A stretch of DNA of 64,000 bases from Portunus trituberculatus (GCF_017591435.1 NC_059292.1:23134204-23198203), one strand, 5' to 3'. Shown: positions 1 to 9,977, counted from the first letter of the stretch. Program-made: numbers and translations. Notes: generated from the sequence alone by a model not told the origin.

Positions 1-299
1 ATGCAGTCACCAGTCTGACATTTCATAGCCGTGGTCACTTCTTCCCGATATACCTTTCAAATATCTCGTTTTCTCTTTCCTTTTCCCGCGCTATATCAAA
101 ACACTCCCTGTAAACGTAGAAGCTGTTTCATGTATACTGCCTTTCTATAACCACAGCAGGGCAATACAACGAAAAGAAAGGATGAAAAAATAAAGAATAA
201 ATCAATATGTGCAATTTATAGAAGTAATGTCTCATTAATAATAGATTTAGTAAGTTATTATACACATTTTATACTAAGGATCATCACAAACACACCCGC

Positions 300-660
300 C
301 CATACACGTCAACCGGGAGGACCAGTTGTGTTGTTGCTGTTGGTGGTGGTGGTGGTGTTGTGTCCTATCTTGCCATACACCCACACACACCCACACACCC
401 ATACATACTTAAAAACACACTTATATACCTCAAACACTCGTAAACACAGCCATACATACACTCATATACCTCAAACACAGCCATACATACACTTATATAC
501 CTCAAACACTCGTAAACACAGCCAAACACACTCATACCCGTGGTGGTGTTTAGTGTTAGTCCTCAGTCTTGCCACACACACAAACAAACAAACATGCCCC
601 CAAACACTCGTAAACACACTCAAACACCAAATAACACACACACACACAGACATAAGTGTG
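300..660 (+). repeat. CA-rich degenerate tandem array
   Basis: Short units built around TATACCTCAAACACTCGTAA and CACAGCCATACATACAC follow a (GGT)n tract. Copy A has one more ~44-bp unit than copy B (about 14780-15110). The apparent open frames here are translations of the array. Confidence 0.8.
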
Positions 661-2039
661 CAGTGTTTAGGAGCACCAAGCAGTGAGTGAGACAGCAGTA
701 CACGGGGTCAGCGTACACCACAACCCTCCACAGCGCCCTCCGTTCATGTGTGAGTTACGTTTGACGCCGTTCACTTATTTCTTGGGTTAGCTTTACAAGT
801 GAGAGTGAAAACAGTGAGACTTGTGCCCAGGTGTTGAGGAAGGCGATTGGTAAAAATTTTGGGTGTGTTTGGGGGCATTTTGAGTGTGTTTTGCGTCATT
901 TTTTGTGTGTTTCTAGTGCGTTTTGAGGTGTTGCAAGGTGTTCTGAGTGTGTTTTGCAGTAAAGAGGCAAGTTTTAGGAGATGTGACTTGCTTCCTTCAG
1001 CCAAACATGTGTCACAATGCAGTCACCAGTCTGACATTTCATAGCCGTGGTCACTTCTTCCCGATATACCTTCATTTTGTTGTGGTGAGCTGATAAAGGC
1101 AACATATGGACTCAGAACCCCTGCCCCAGTTGTTCCCGCCTCCCTCTCCCCGGATGTAGCCCATCTCCGGTCCCCCTCCGCTCTCCTCCCGATCCCCTGC
1201 CTCCTGGGCCACCAGCAGGTTTCTATACTTTTTTCACATATTTGCTAATGATAATATTACGCTTCCATGGTGTGTTTTTATGGTTCCTATAAATACTGCG
1301 TTGTGTTTGAAGAGTGTTCCGCGCCAGAGTTCGGTAAATATGTGGCGTTTAGTGGTGTTTTATGGCGTGTATAAATGTCTTTTCAACGGCCAAATTTTCC
1401 ATCTGCTTTTTTGAGTTTTTTTATTTGAAGGTGTAAGTGGGCCTTTATGGTGGCAAAGAGTCGTCTGTGCTGATTTAGGCGTGAAATCAACCCATTGAGT
1501 CAAATATGTGGACTTTGAAATGGTGTTTGGTCCCGTTAAACGTAAGTTTTATATTTTGTATTTGATTTAATTACGTTTTTGGTTGACGGTCTAACTCGGT
1601 GTCCAATGCCTTAAAAGAAAGCTCAGACTGTGTCAAGTGTGTTAAAATACTCGCCAAGTGAAAATGGCTGGACTTGACAAGAGTTTTTGATGAGTTTGGA
1701 TTTGAATGGTTTTGTTTGACATAAATAAGTTTCATTGGTTCACTTCTGGTTCTAGCTAACTGTTGGACGCCTGAGAAGAGAGTTTATATTGTCTAATATT
1801 TTTCAAAATAAATATAAAGTGGAAATGGGTGGACGTTTTTGAGTTTCATGAGTGCAAATGATTTTATAATTTATAATATAGTTAATTTACACAATTCTTT
1901 CAAACTAGTTAGGCAGGAGATGTTTTTATGTTGTGGATGTTAGTTAAAGTTTGTACACAGTCGTAAAATGTCAAGCATTCGGCCGTGGCTTCGTTTTTCT
2001 ATGGGTCAATTTTCAAATTATTTACGTAATTTAGACGAG
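661..2039. other. Non-coding interval, mostly unique apart from its copy in block B
   Basis: No gene is supported. A GC-rich patch at about 1105-1220 (C-rich, containing CCCCGG and CCTGGG) stands out from the AT-rich surroundings. Short frames in it are closed by stop codons in both copies. The rest is AT-rich, without obvious repeats. Confidence 0.5.
1018..1069 (+). repeat. Internal direct repeat of the duplicated block
   Basis: These ~52 bases repeat bases 1-51, and the same pair occurs at 14485 and 15467 in copy B. In copy B the repeat can be seen to extend further left (14412 against about 15397), giving about 125 bp. Direct repeats ~1 kb apart could be remnants of a retroelement's ends or of a partial tandem duplication; no element-specific motifs were seen between them. 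Confidence 0.8.
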
Positions 2040-2110
2040 TCTCCGCTGGTCCCGCGCATTCTGTGACGTCAGCCCAGGTCGTGACTCATCATGGGGCTGG
2101 CGTCCCTCCT
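2040..2110. promoter_or_regulatory. GC-rich patch with CRE and AP-1 consensus sites
   Basis: A perfect TGACGTCA (CRE/ATF consensus) lies at 2064-2071 and TGACTCA (AP-1 consensus) at 2082-2088, inside a short GC-rich patch. Both are kept in the other copy at 16513-16520 and 16533-16539. The matches are seen directly. Promoter or enhancer function is inference, because 7-8 bp sites arise by chance. Confidence 0.35.
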
Positions 2111-2341
2111 CCCAGCCGCCCAGTTCGTCAGTATTTTGCCTAATATCTAGTGATTTGCGTGTGTTTCAGGGCTCTGGTGTGTAGATAATAATGGTAGAAG
2201 GAAGAAGAAAGGAGAAATAAAGGAGGAGGAGGAGGAAAGTAGGAGGAAGAGGAGGACCAGCCAAGGCTGCCAAACCTCTTCCTCAATATTTTGCCTAATA
2301 TCTAGTGTTTTCTGAGTGTTGTGATGTGTTTCTATGCTCAG

Positions 2342-2442
2342 GCGTGTAGATGGAAGCAACAGAAAGACTAAAAATGGGAAACAGAGGAGGAGGAATGAGA
2401 AAGGAAGCGGAAGAAGAGGAGGAGTCAAGTCACAACATTTAG
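2342..2442 (+). other. Exon-like module with consensus splice sites (copy A)
   Basis: A purine-rich stretch is preceded by a pyrimidine-rich tract ending in CTCAG and followed by AG|GTAAGT, a strong donor consensus. It lies in a repeat unit that opens with TATTTTGCCTAATATCTAGT. At 101 bp it stays open in one frame, encoding a Lys/Arg-rich peptide. Compared with copy B it lacks one A, which changes the downstream frame. It could be a real exon of an unidentified plus-strand transcript or a fortuitous match in a GA-rich repeat. Confidence 0.4.
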
Positions 2443-2459
2443 GTAAGTCACCCTTGTAA

Positions 2460-3720
2460 TGTTGCCGTTCTTTACAATGCTTTTTGGTGTAGTGGTGGGT
2501 ATATTTGGGGTATTTTAAGTGTGTTTGGCAGTGTTTTAGGTATTATAGGTATGTTTTCAGTGTGCGTTGGATGTATTGAGGCATATTTGACGTATCTTGA
2601 GTGTGGTGTGGAAGTGTGTTTGAGTATTGGCGTGTGTTTTGAGTGTGTTTGGGGGCATTTTGATGGTTTTGAGTGTGTGTGGGAGTGATTTGGGTGTATA
2701 TTGGCTGTTTGTAGTGAGTTGTGTGCGTGTTTGGCAGCCTTTTAAGGTGGTGTATGGTGTCTCAAGTGTGTTTTAGGACGATTTGAAGTTGTTTTGGTGT
2801 ATGGCGCATGTGTTGGGTATGTGTAGAGGCTGTTTTTTGTGTGCATTGCGTGTTTCAAATGAGTTTTGGCTGTTTATTGGTGTTTGAAAATGTTGTATGG
2901 TGTTTAGAGTGTGTCTGGGTTAGTTTTGAGTGTTTTAAGTGTTTTGGGCGTGTGTTGGTGGTGTTTTGGTGTATTCTGGGTGTTTGTAGTGAGTTTTGGC
3001 TGTGTTTATTGGTGTTTTAAAGTGTTGCATGGTGTTTTGAGTATGTTTTGGGTTAGTTTTGAGTGTTTTAAGTGGTTTGGGTGTGTGTAGAGGTTGTTTG
3101 GTGTATTCTGGATGTTTGTAGTAAGTTTTGGGTGTGTTTATTGGTGTTTGAAAGTGTTGCATGGTGTTTTGAGTGTGTCTGGATTAGTTTTGAGTGGTTT
3201 GGGTGTGTGTAGAGGTTGTTTTGGTGTATTCTGGGTGTTTGTAGTGAGTTTTGGTTGTGTTTATTGGTATTTTGAATGTGTTGCATGGTGTTTGAGTGTT
3301 TTAAGTGGTTTGGGTGTGTATAGAGGTTGTTTGGTGCATTGTGGGTGTTTGTAGTGAGTTTTGGGTGTGTTTATTGGCGTTTTAATTTGTTGCATGGTGT
3401 TTTGAGTGTGTTTGTGTTTGTTTTGAGTGTTTTGGGCTTGTGTTGGTGGTGTTTTGGTGTATTCTGGGTTTTTGTAGTGAGTTTTGGTTGTGTTTCTTGG
3501 TGTTTGAAAGTGTTGCATGGTGTTTTGAGTGTGTTTGTGTTAGTTTTGAGTGTTTTAACTGTTTTGGGTGTGTTTTGAGCGTGTGTTGGGTATGTAGAGG
3601 TTATTCTGGTGTGTAATAGTGTTTTTAAAGATTTTTGGGTGTGTTTATAGGTGTTTCAAAGTGTTACATGATGTTTTGAATGTGTTTGTGCAAGTTTTGA
3701 GTGTTTTATGTGGTTTGAGT
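2460..3720 (+). repeat. GT-rich degenerate tandem array (~110-150 bp units)
   Basis: The plus strand is almost free of C and poor in A. GCATGGTG or close variants recur at 3027, 3159, 3283, 3392, 3514 and about 3664, giving units of roughly 109-150 bp built of TTTTGAGTGTGTTTTGGG-like blocks. The many open frames on both strands are shadows of this composition. Confidence 0.85.
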
Positions 3721-4069
3721 GTAAGAGGATGTCAAAAATACATTCAAAATAAGAAAAAGACAAAAATATAATAAGAAAACAACGGGAAAATATAAAAAGC
3801 TTAAAAATTCATAGAAAAAATAAGACACAGGAAAAAATAAAGAAAATAAGGTAAAAATAATAATGTAAATGAATACCTGTTGAAAAGGCGGAATTGTTGA
3901 TGCCCCACCACAACAACTAATAGCTACCGGGATACGTGTCTTATTTAATTATTTCCGAGACCCCTGGCGGTCATGGGGGGTGGTGAGCAGTGCCTGGTGA
4001 GCCCTGTGGCATTGGTGCATGTGTGTGTGGAGTGCCATTGTGTAGTTATAAGTATTCATATGATTTTGA

Positions 4070-4330
4070 GAGGGTAAGTGTGTGTGTGTGTGTGTGGGTG
4101 ATGTATTTATTTTAATATTTAATTCATTCTATCGGCTCTATAAAGGGACTGGCACCGGATTAGGGCTAGTTTTTATTATTTTTGTTATGTTGAAGAGGTA
4201 AACGTGTGTGTGTGTGAGAGAGAGAGAGAGAGTGTCTAGTATTTATTTAATCTATTTGACTCATTCTCTCGGCTCTGTAAGGGGACTGGCACCGGAATAG
4301 GGCTAGTTTTTATTATTTTTGTCATTTTTA
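4070..4330. repeat. Duplicated 100-bp motif with (TG)n/(GA)n
   Basis: The motif CTATAAAGGGACTGGCACCG, followed by GGGCTAGTTTTTATTATTTT, occurs at about 4137 and again, slightly diverged, at about 4271. Each copy is preceded by a TG or TG-GA microsatellite. The pair is repeated in block B (18535-18790). Confidence 0.75.
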
Positions 4331-4384
4331 TGTTCCTTCTTAGCCAAGAATCTTAAAGATGCAAAAAATAAATCAATAAAAACG

Positions 4385-4730
4385 GTTTCTCCAGTCCTCT
4401 CATGCTAAAATGACCCTAATCTAATTTTTAATCCTCGGGGGTTGTGTGGGTGGCCTGGGGTGATGGGGGCTGGCGTGGGTCACAAGAGGGGGCTTTTCTC
4501 CCTTATGCAGTCTTCTCATATGCTAAAATGACCCTAATCTACTTTTTAATCCCTTGGGGTTGTGTGGCTGGCCTGGGGGGTGATGAGGGGCTTGCGGGGG
4601 TGACAGGAGGGGGGCTATTCTCCCCTTTACCTCTCAGTTATTCTTTTCCAGTCCTTTCTTATGCTAAAAAGACCTTAACCAAATTTTTTATCCCAATGTT
4701 GCTTGTGTGGCCGGTGTGAATGTGACCGGG
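4385..4730 (+). repeat. ~120-bp tandem array around ATGCTAAAATGACCCTAATC
   Basis: Three units begin with the ATGCTAAAA motif at about 4402, 4518 and 4661, each continuing into a G-rich TTGTGTGG(C/G)TGGCCTGGGG stretch. Copy B carries the same array and extends it to about 19260 with GGGGCTTGG(C/T)AGGG repeats. The open frame is composition-driven. Confidence 0.7.
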
Positions 4731-4959
4731 TTCGTCGATATTTTGCCTAATATCTAGTGATTTCTACGTGTTTTCGTGGGTTTCTAGGTTCAGATGTTTA
4801 GATAATTGTAGCGGAAAGAGGAAGAAAGTTGAAATAAAGGAGGAGAAAGAGGAAGAGAGGAGGAAGAGGAGCAGCAGCAAAGCCATAATACTTAAGTCAC
4901 CCTCCATTTCCTGAATATTTTGTCTAATATCTAGTGTTTTGATGTGTTTCTAGGCTCAG

Positions 4960-5057
4960 ACGTGTGGATGGAAGGAGGAGGAAGAAGAAGGAGTAACAAT
5001 GGAGAAGGATGAAGAAGAAAGGTGGAATATGAGAAGGAGCCGAGGTGTAATATTTAG
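4960..5057 (+). other. Exon-like module, diverged third copy
   Basis: This has the same layout as the modules at 2342 and 16799: TTTCTAGGCTCAG before it, a purine-rich body and ATTTAG|GTAAGT after it. The body is 98 bp and open in one frame, Glu-rich then Arg-rich. It sits just past the end of the duplicated block, so the module family predates the duplication. Confidence 0.4.
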
Positions 5058-5411
5058 GTAAGTTCTTTATAATGCATACTGTTGGTTTTGGGATAGATTT
5101 GGGGTATTTTAAGCTTGTTTATTAGTGCTACAGGCTGTTTGGAGTGTTAAAAGTATGTTTTGGGGTTCATTTCGTGTGTTTTCAGTGTGTGGTAGATCTT
5201 TTACGTATATTGAGAGTGTGGATTGAGGTGTGTGTGAATATTTCCATGTTTTGAGTGTGGTTTGGGAGAACTTTGAGGGGTTTGGTTTATTTTGAGTGTT
5301 ATAAGTGGTGGGAGATGTGTGTTACTGGTCTTTTGGGTGTGTGGGGTTGTTTTTTCAGTATATATTGGGTGTTTCTAGTGAGTTTTTGTGTGTTTGGAGG
5401 TATTTTAAGCT
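5058..5411. other. Non-coding, GT-rich
   Basis: This is low-complexity TTTTGAGTGTGTT-like sequence, related in composition to the 2.5-3.7 kb array but without a clear unit. No gene was seen. Confidence 0.5.
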
Positions 5412-5691
5412 AATATAACATAACATAACATAAATAATAGGATAACAAAGGGCCACCAGGGCCCATCTAGGTTATCCTGTATCAGTCGCACAGCGACCTC
5501 GTCATCAGTACTTAAAGATACACTTACAAGTACACAATACATTATATACTAATTGTAAATATTTGGCCCATTAACAGAGCTAAGTCCTGCAGCGAATTCC
5601 TCTACAATCTGTGATCCCCATACATGGGGATCATGTCTTGTTTAACTATAGTAAATTTCTTATAAAAACTATCATGCAGTGCTATACATAA

Positions 5692-6192
5692 TTATAAATC
5701 TAATAAATTTAAGTGCTTATATAATCTGTTTTTAAACATTGTCAAAGTAGTGCTATTTACAACCCTCTCTGGCAATGCATTCCAGAAGTGTACCACCCTA
5801 TGACTAAAGAAATATTTTCTTCTATCTAACCTGCAGCCTTGCTTTCTAATCTTCCTGCCATGATTTGTAGTCCTACTTCCCTCCTCTAAGGTAAAGAAAG
5901 ATCTCACATCTATGTAGTTTGTATCTGAGAACATTTTAAATAACTCTATCATATCCCCTCTTATACATCTCCTCTCAAATGAAAACATGTTTAATTCCTT
6001 TAATCTATCTCTATACTCGAGGCGCTTTAATGCTGGTATCATCCTAGTTGCTCTTCTCTGAACTGCTTCTAACATGTTGATATCCTGCCTATAATGGGGT
6101 GACCAGGCCTGTATGCAATACACTAAATGGGGCCTAACATAGGAATTATATAAGCTACGCACCACTTCCTTACTTTTATAACTAACGACCAC
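5692..6192 (-). pseudogene. LINE reverse transcriptase, C-terminal part
   Basis: This frame of ~166 residues matches the region downstream of the palm/thumb in CR1/jockey-type LINE proteins: YVRPHLVYCIQAWSPHY, then a LEAVQRRATRM helix, then HRVVHFWNALPERVV near the end. There is no YxDD motif, because the catalytic palm was lost by 5' truncation. Its apparent start is created by the inserted fragment at 6187. The upstream part of the same protein, around the EGKDLRVVIDR segment, is at 6597-6395. It is not functional. Family level is confident; the clade is not. Confidence 0.85.
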
Positions 6193-6394
6193 AAATTGTA
6201 GAAGATTTTGCTGCAGGACTTAGCCCTGTTAATGGGCCAAATATTTAGAATTATTATATAATGTATTGTGTACTTGTAAGTGTATCTTTAAGTACTGATG
6301 ACGAGGTCGCTGTGCGACTGATACAGGACAACCTAGATGGGCCCTGGTGGCCCTTTCTTATCCTATTTATTTGTTATGTTATGTTATATTATGT
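6187..6394 (+). mobile_element. 208-bp 5'-truncated LINE 3' end nested in its own family
   Basis: This plus-strand fragment is the reverse complement of the LINE 3' region at 5412-5600: GCAGGACTTA, GGGCCAAATATTTA, the GGGCCCTGGTGGCCC segment, then a TTATG-repeat tail. It interrupts the RT frame of the outer copy. A short AAC may be the target duplication, since removing the insert with one AAC joins the two RT halves in frame. Confidence 0.8.
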
Positions 6395-6592
6395 TAACAT
6401 TTCTATTTATAAAACCCAGGATCCTATTTCCCTATTTCTTGCTTCTAAACATTGCTTTGAATATTTCATCGTCCTGTCTATCACTACTCTTAAATCCTTT
6501 CCCTCCTCTACTGCCTCTAGCCAACATCCCTCCATCTCATAGGTAAAGTTTGTGTTGTCTTTACCTAAATGCATAACCTGACACTTTTCAGA

Positions 6593-6660
6593 ATTAACCC
6601 CTTCAATACGATGATGCCTATGTGGGCGTCATGAAGCCTCAGTACCAAATGTGTGTGTTT
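6593..6660. mobile_element. TTAA-type terminal repeat fragment
   Basis: It begins TTAACCCCTTCAATACG and has a near-palindrome around GCCTATGTGGGCGTC. The same terminus, inverted, is at 33395-33494. A TTAA target and CCC-starting ends fit piggyBac-type elements. The other end was not found. Confidence 0.5.
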
Positions 6661-6714
6661 GTGTGTTTGTGTGTCAGAATGTTAAATTATCTTAACCAAA
6701 CCTATTCTAATCTT

Positions 6715-7040
6715 GTGTGTGTGTGTGTGTGTGTAATTCACTGTTTGATTCACTGTTTGATCTGCTGCAGTCTCTGATGAGACAGCCAGACGTTACCCTA
6801 CGGAACGAGCTCAGAGCTCATTATTTCCGATCTTGGGATAGGTCTGAGACCAGGCACACACCACACACCGGGACAACAAGGTCACAACTCCTCGATTTAC
6901 ATCCCGTACCTACTCACTGCTAGGTGAACAGGGGCTACACGTGAAAGGAGACACACCCAAATATCTCCACCCAGCTGGGGAATCAAACCCCTGTCCTTTG
7001 GCTTGTGAAGCCAGCGCTCTAACCACTGAGCTACCGGGCC
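6715..7040 (-). mobile_element. tRNA-derived SINE, near full length
   Basis: On the minus strand it starts with a tRNA-like head (7040-6967). The body contains CCTGTTCACCTAGCAG and AGCTCTGAGCTCG segments and ends at GTGAATTACACAC with a (CA)n tail (6738-6717). A second, head-less copy is at 50689-50892 on the plus strand. Its head abuts the (CA)n tail of a LINE fragment, so it probably inserted into that tail. Confidence 0.85.
6967..7040 (-). other. tRNA-like head of SINE (box A and box B present)
   Basis: On the minus strand, TAGCTCAGTGG fits RNA polymerase III box A and GGTTTGATTCC fits box B with one change. The D-arm GCTC...GAGC pairs. The anticodon loop TTCACAA would give CAC, a valine anticodon. 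The acceptor stem pairs poorly, and the sequence runs on into a SINE body, so this is not called a functional tRNA. Confidence 0.75.
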
Positions 7041-7209
7041 GTGTGTGTGTGTATTTACCTAGTTGTAGTTTTATAGGGCCTGGGCTTTATGCTCGTGTGG
7101 CCCTGTCTCCATATCTACACTTATCCAATCTTACTTTAAAAGTGTGCACACTCGTTGCAGACACTACTTCTTCATCTAAACTGTTCCACGTCTCAATACA
7201 TCTCTGCGG
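7041..7209 (-). mobile_element. LINE 3' end fragment with (CA)n tail
   Basis: On the minus strand it encodes the end of a LINE RT protein (a CxETWNSLD segment), then the 3' end CTAGGTAAATACACAC with a (CA)n tail at 7052-7041. Related 3' ends are at 39700, 20103 and 21165. Its 5' side does not continue into LINE sequence but folds back on itself at 7205. Confidence 0.8.
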
Positions 7210-7240
7210 GAGATGTATTGAGACGTGGAACAGTTTAGAT
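7174..7240. repeat. Perfect 31-bp inverted repeat, 5-base loop
   Basis: Arms 7174-7204 and 7210-7240 are perfect reverse complements with loop TGCGG. The intact LINE at 39837 continues from CTGCGGGA into a different sequence, so the second arm is a new snap-back copy and not native LINE sequence. Confidence 0.95.
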
Positions 7241-8040
7241 CCTTCCTAATGTCAATAAAATGGTCAAATGGTACACGAATCTCATGGTAGAAATGTGTCC
7301 CAATACTGAAGGGGTTAAAATGGTGAAGACTATGCCACTATGGCCATTAATCTTGTGACCTCCATAGACCATTGCTAATGTCAATAAAATGGTCTAATGA
7401 TACTCAAAACTCAAGGTAAAAATGTGTCCTAGTACTGAAGGGGTTAGAATAGTGAAGACTGTGGCCATTAATCTTGTCATCTCCATAAACCCTTGCTAAT
7501 GTCAATAAAATGGTCTAATGGTACATAAATCTCAAGGTGAAAATGTGTCCCAGTACTGAAGGGGTTAAAATGGTGAAGACTGTAGTTATTAATCTTGTGA
7601 CCTTCATAGACCTTTCCTAATGTCCTAATGGTCTAATGGTACACAGATCTCAAGGTGAAAATGTGTCCCAGTACTGAAGGAGTTAAAATAGTGAAGATTG
7701 TGGCCATTAATCTTCTGCCTTTATAGACCTTTTCAAGTGTCCATAAAATGGTCTAATGGTACACAAATCTCAAGGTAAAATGTGTCCCAGTACTGAAGGA
7801 GTTAAAATAGTAAGATTGTGGCCATTAATCTTGTCACCTCCATTGATCCTTGGTAATGTCAATAAAATGGTCTAATGGTACACAAATCTCAAGGTAAATA
7901 TGTGTCCCAGTACTGAAGGGGTTAGAATAGTGAAGACTGTGGCCATTAATCTTCTGCCTTTTATAGGCCTTTCCAAGTGTCAATAAATGGCCTAATGGTA
8001 CACAAATCTCAAGGTAAAAATGTGTCCCAGTAATGAAGGT
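7241..8040 (+). repeat. ~120-bp satellite array, forward
   Basis: Six to seven units have borders marked by GTACTGAAGGGGTTAA or close variants near 7311, 7440, 7561, 7679, 7798 and 7918. Each contains AATAAAATGGTCTAATGGTA and CAAGGTAAAAATGTGTCCC. The unit equals the right half of the MITE at 43282-43494. Confidence 0.9.
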
Positions 8041-8103
8041 CAGGGTGTATGAAGAGTGTATCTTACTATGTAGATTGCTTCTATGAATGGTATGAATGGT
8101 CCT

Positions 8104-8460
8104 TAACCCCTTCAGTACTGGGACACATTTCTACCTTGAGATTTGTGTACCATTAAACCATTTTATTGACATCAGCAAGGTTCTATGGAGGTCACAAGAG
8201 TAATGGCCACAGTCTTCACTATATTAACCCCTTTAGTACTGGGACACACCTTGAGATTTGTACCATTAACCATTTCAATGACATTAACAAGGGCCTATGG
8301 AGGTCAGAAGATTAATGGCCACAGTCTTCACTATATTAACCCCTTTAGTACTGGGACACAATCTGAGATGTAACCATTAACCATTTCAATGACATTAACA
8401 AGGGTCTATGGAGGTCACAAGAATAATGGCCACAGTGTTCAATATTTTAATCCCCCACAT
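8104..8460 (-). repeat. ~120-bp satellite array, inverted
   Basis: About three units lie in the opposite orientation to the preceding array, with TTAACCCCTTCAGTACTG or TTAACCCCTTTAGTACTG borders at about 8104, 8224 and 8336. The pair of arrays forms a large imperfect inverted repeat. Confidence 0.88.
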
Positions 8461-8514
8461 GAGTTTGTGAAGTTTTAGAAAATCACCAAATAGTAACCAA
8501 AAGAAATATGGAGA

Positions 8515-9056
8515 CATGGTTTTATGGCCATTTTTAAGACGATTTGATGTGTTTTGAGGGCATTATAAGACAGTTTGGCATGTTTTGAGGGTAGTTTAAG
8601 ACAGCTTGGCATGTTTTTAGGGCAGTTTAAGACAGCTTGGCATGTTTTTAGGGCATGATAAGACAGTTTGGCATGTTTTAATGGCAGTTTAAGACAGTTT
8701 GGCATGTTTTGATGGTAGTTTAAGACAGTTTGGCATGTTTTGACAGTAGTTTTAGACAGCTTGGCATGTTTTTAGGGCAGTTCAAGACAGCTTGGCATGT
8801 TTTGAGGACATTTTAAGACAGCTTGGCATGTTTTAATGGCAGTTTAAGACAGTTTGGCATGTTTTGAGGGCATTACAAGACAGTTTGGCATGTTTTGAAG
8901 GTAATTTAAGATAGCTTGGCATGTTTTATGGCAGTTTAAGACAGTTTGGCATGTTTTAAGGGCTCTATAAGACAATTTGGCATGTTTTGAGGTGTTTAAG
9001 ACAGCTTGGGATCTTTTAATGGCAGTTTAAGACAGTTTGGCATGTTTTACCTATGT
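8515..9056 (+). repeat. ~31-bp minisatellite, degenerate
   Basis: Units resemble AAGACAGTTTGGCATGTTTT plus GAGGGCATT and variants. The family recurs at 35690, 36515-38300, 42625 and 43088. Confidence 0.9.
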
Positions 9057-9130
9057 ATAGTGTTTATGTTTTTGGTGTGGGTTGGCTAGGGTAAACTTAT
9101 TGTGGGCATTTTCCAGGTGTGATTTAAGGG

Positions 9131-9131
9131 T

Positions 9132-9182
<51 letters not shown>
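9131..9182 (+). repeat. (GT)n microsatellite
   Basis: About 50 bp of nearly pure GT. The adjacent open frame is its translation. Bases 9183-9480 hold unremarkable TC-rich sequence. Confidence 0.95.
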
Positions 9183-9185
<3 letters not shown>

Positions 9186-9894
9186 GTTGTGTGATGCAAT
9201 ATTTTAAGGTAATAATTGCTGTATTTTGGTTAGGTAATGTTTGTCTTGTTTCCTCCATATCTCCCTCCACAGGTTACCTCCAGACTTTTCCTTCCATAGA
9301 CTATTTCCTCCATGTTTCCTCCATCTTCCCTCCAATTTTGAGTCTTCTATCTCACTTCTATCATTGTCAAAATAGTACTTTTCTAAATCTCACTTCAAAA
9401 CCTGACAATTTTCTAATTTTTCCCTCCACCACCTCCTTTTCTTTCCTCCATATCTCCCTCCACACACCAAGCTGTGTACTGTGCTGGTGTGTGCAGGTGT
9501 GGAAAGGTTTCTGCAGGTGTGGTGTGTGTGTAAATGTTTTTGTTGTGTAAACTACTATATATTTTTGGGTGTATTTTTTGCATTTTCCAGTGTTTGCAAA
9601 GGATTTTTGTGGTTTGCTGGTGTGTGCAGGTGTGGGAATGGTGTGTGCTGGTGTGCTGTGTGTTTGGTGAGTGTGGGGTTTGTGAAAGCATTTTTTCTTA
9701 CAATTTTGTCTCATAAACCTCATTTTTCACTTGTTTTGGCCGGAAAATATTTGTCTACTTTTAAATCCTCCTATTACTACCACCACCACCACCACTGTTC
9801 AACCACACCCACAACCACCACAAACAACCAACATTACCACATCAGATGCTCACAAAACCACACCATCACCACTACAACCACCTCCTCCCTACAG

Positions 9895-9977
9895 GATCAC
9901 CGGCCATACTAAAGGAAGTGGCTCTATGTAGGGGTGGAACATGGCAACTGCACCAGCTGGGACACACCTAGCCAACT
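9895..9977 (+). pseudogene. Exon-like island, copy 1, frame broken
   Basis: It is flanked by CTCCCTACAG and by GTGAGTATTG, good acceptor and donor matches. It is 83 bp against 87 bp in copy 2; the missing four bases (GAGC) cause a frameshift and a stop. A relic exon of an unidentified plus-strand gene is the simplest reading. Confidence 0.45.

Larger units (their letters stand above)
1..4730. repeat. Segmental duplication, copy A (~4.7 kb)
   Basis: Base 1 corresponds to 14485 and base 4730 to about 19194, in the same orientation. The offset drifts only from 14484 to about 14456-14464 across the block, so net length change is under 30 bp. Differences are mostly single-base homopolymer indels, scattered substitutions and copy-number changes in short arrays. 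After 4730 copy A runs into an exon-like module, while copy B continues into a G-rich segment. The left end lies outside the window. Confidence 0.93.
5412..6597 (-). mobile_element. CR1/jockey-like LINE, 5'-truncated, self-nested
   Basis: Read on the minus strand, RT C-terminal sequence runs from 6597 to 6395, is interrupted, resumes at 6192 and ends near 5692. A ~230-bp 3' region follows and finishes in a (GTTAT)n tail, seen on the plus strand as ATAACATAACATAAC at 5412. The interruption (6187-6394) is the 3' end of the same family in the opposite orientation. A second copy of the family lies at 52501-53132. Confidence 0.85.

Noticed and set aside
1..1069. An LTR element defined by the ~52-125 bp direct repeats
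   Set aside because: No TG...CA ends, primer-binding site or coding motifs were found between them.
1105..1220. A GC-rich first exon starting MDSEPLPQLF
   Set aside because: A stop follows after 17 codons in both duplicated copies and the 3' border (CAG|GTTTCT) is a weak donor.
2808..3578. Overlapping frames on both strands in the GT-rich array
   Set aside because: The frames follow array composition, change with one-base indels between the two duplicated copies and match no protein pattern.
6967..7040. A functional tRNA-Val gene
   Set aside because: Boxes A and B are present but the acceptor stem pairs poorly and the sequence continues into a SINE body with a (CA)n tail.
8475..8705. Lys/Leu/Cys-rich small proteins on the minus strand
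   Set aside because: They are translations of the 31-bp minisatellite; the same pattern appears at 36.7-36.95 kb.
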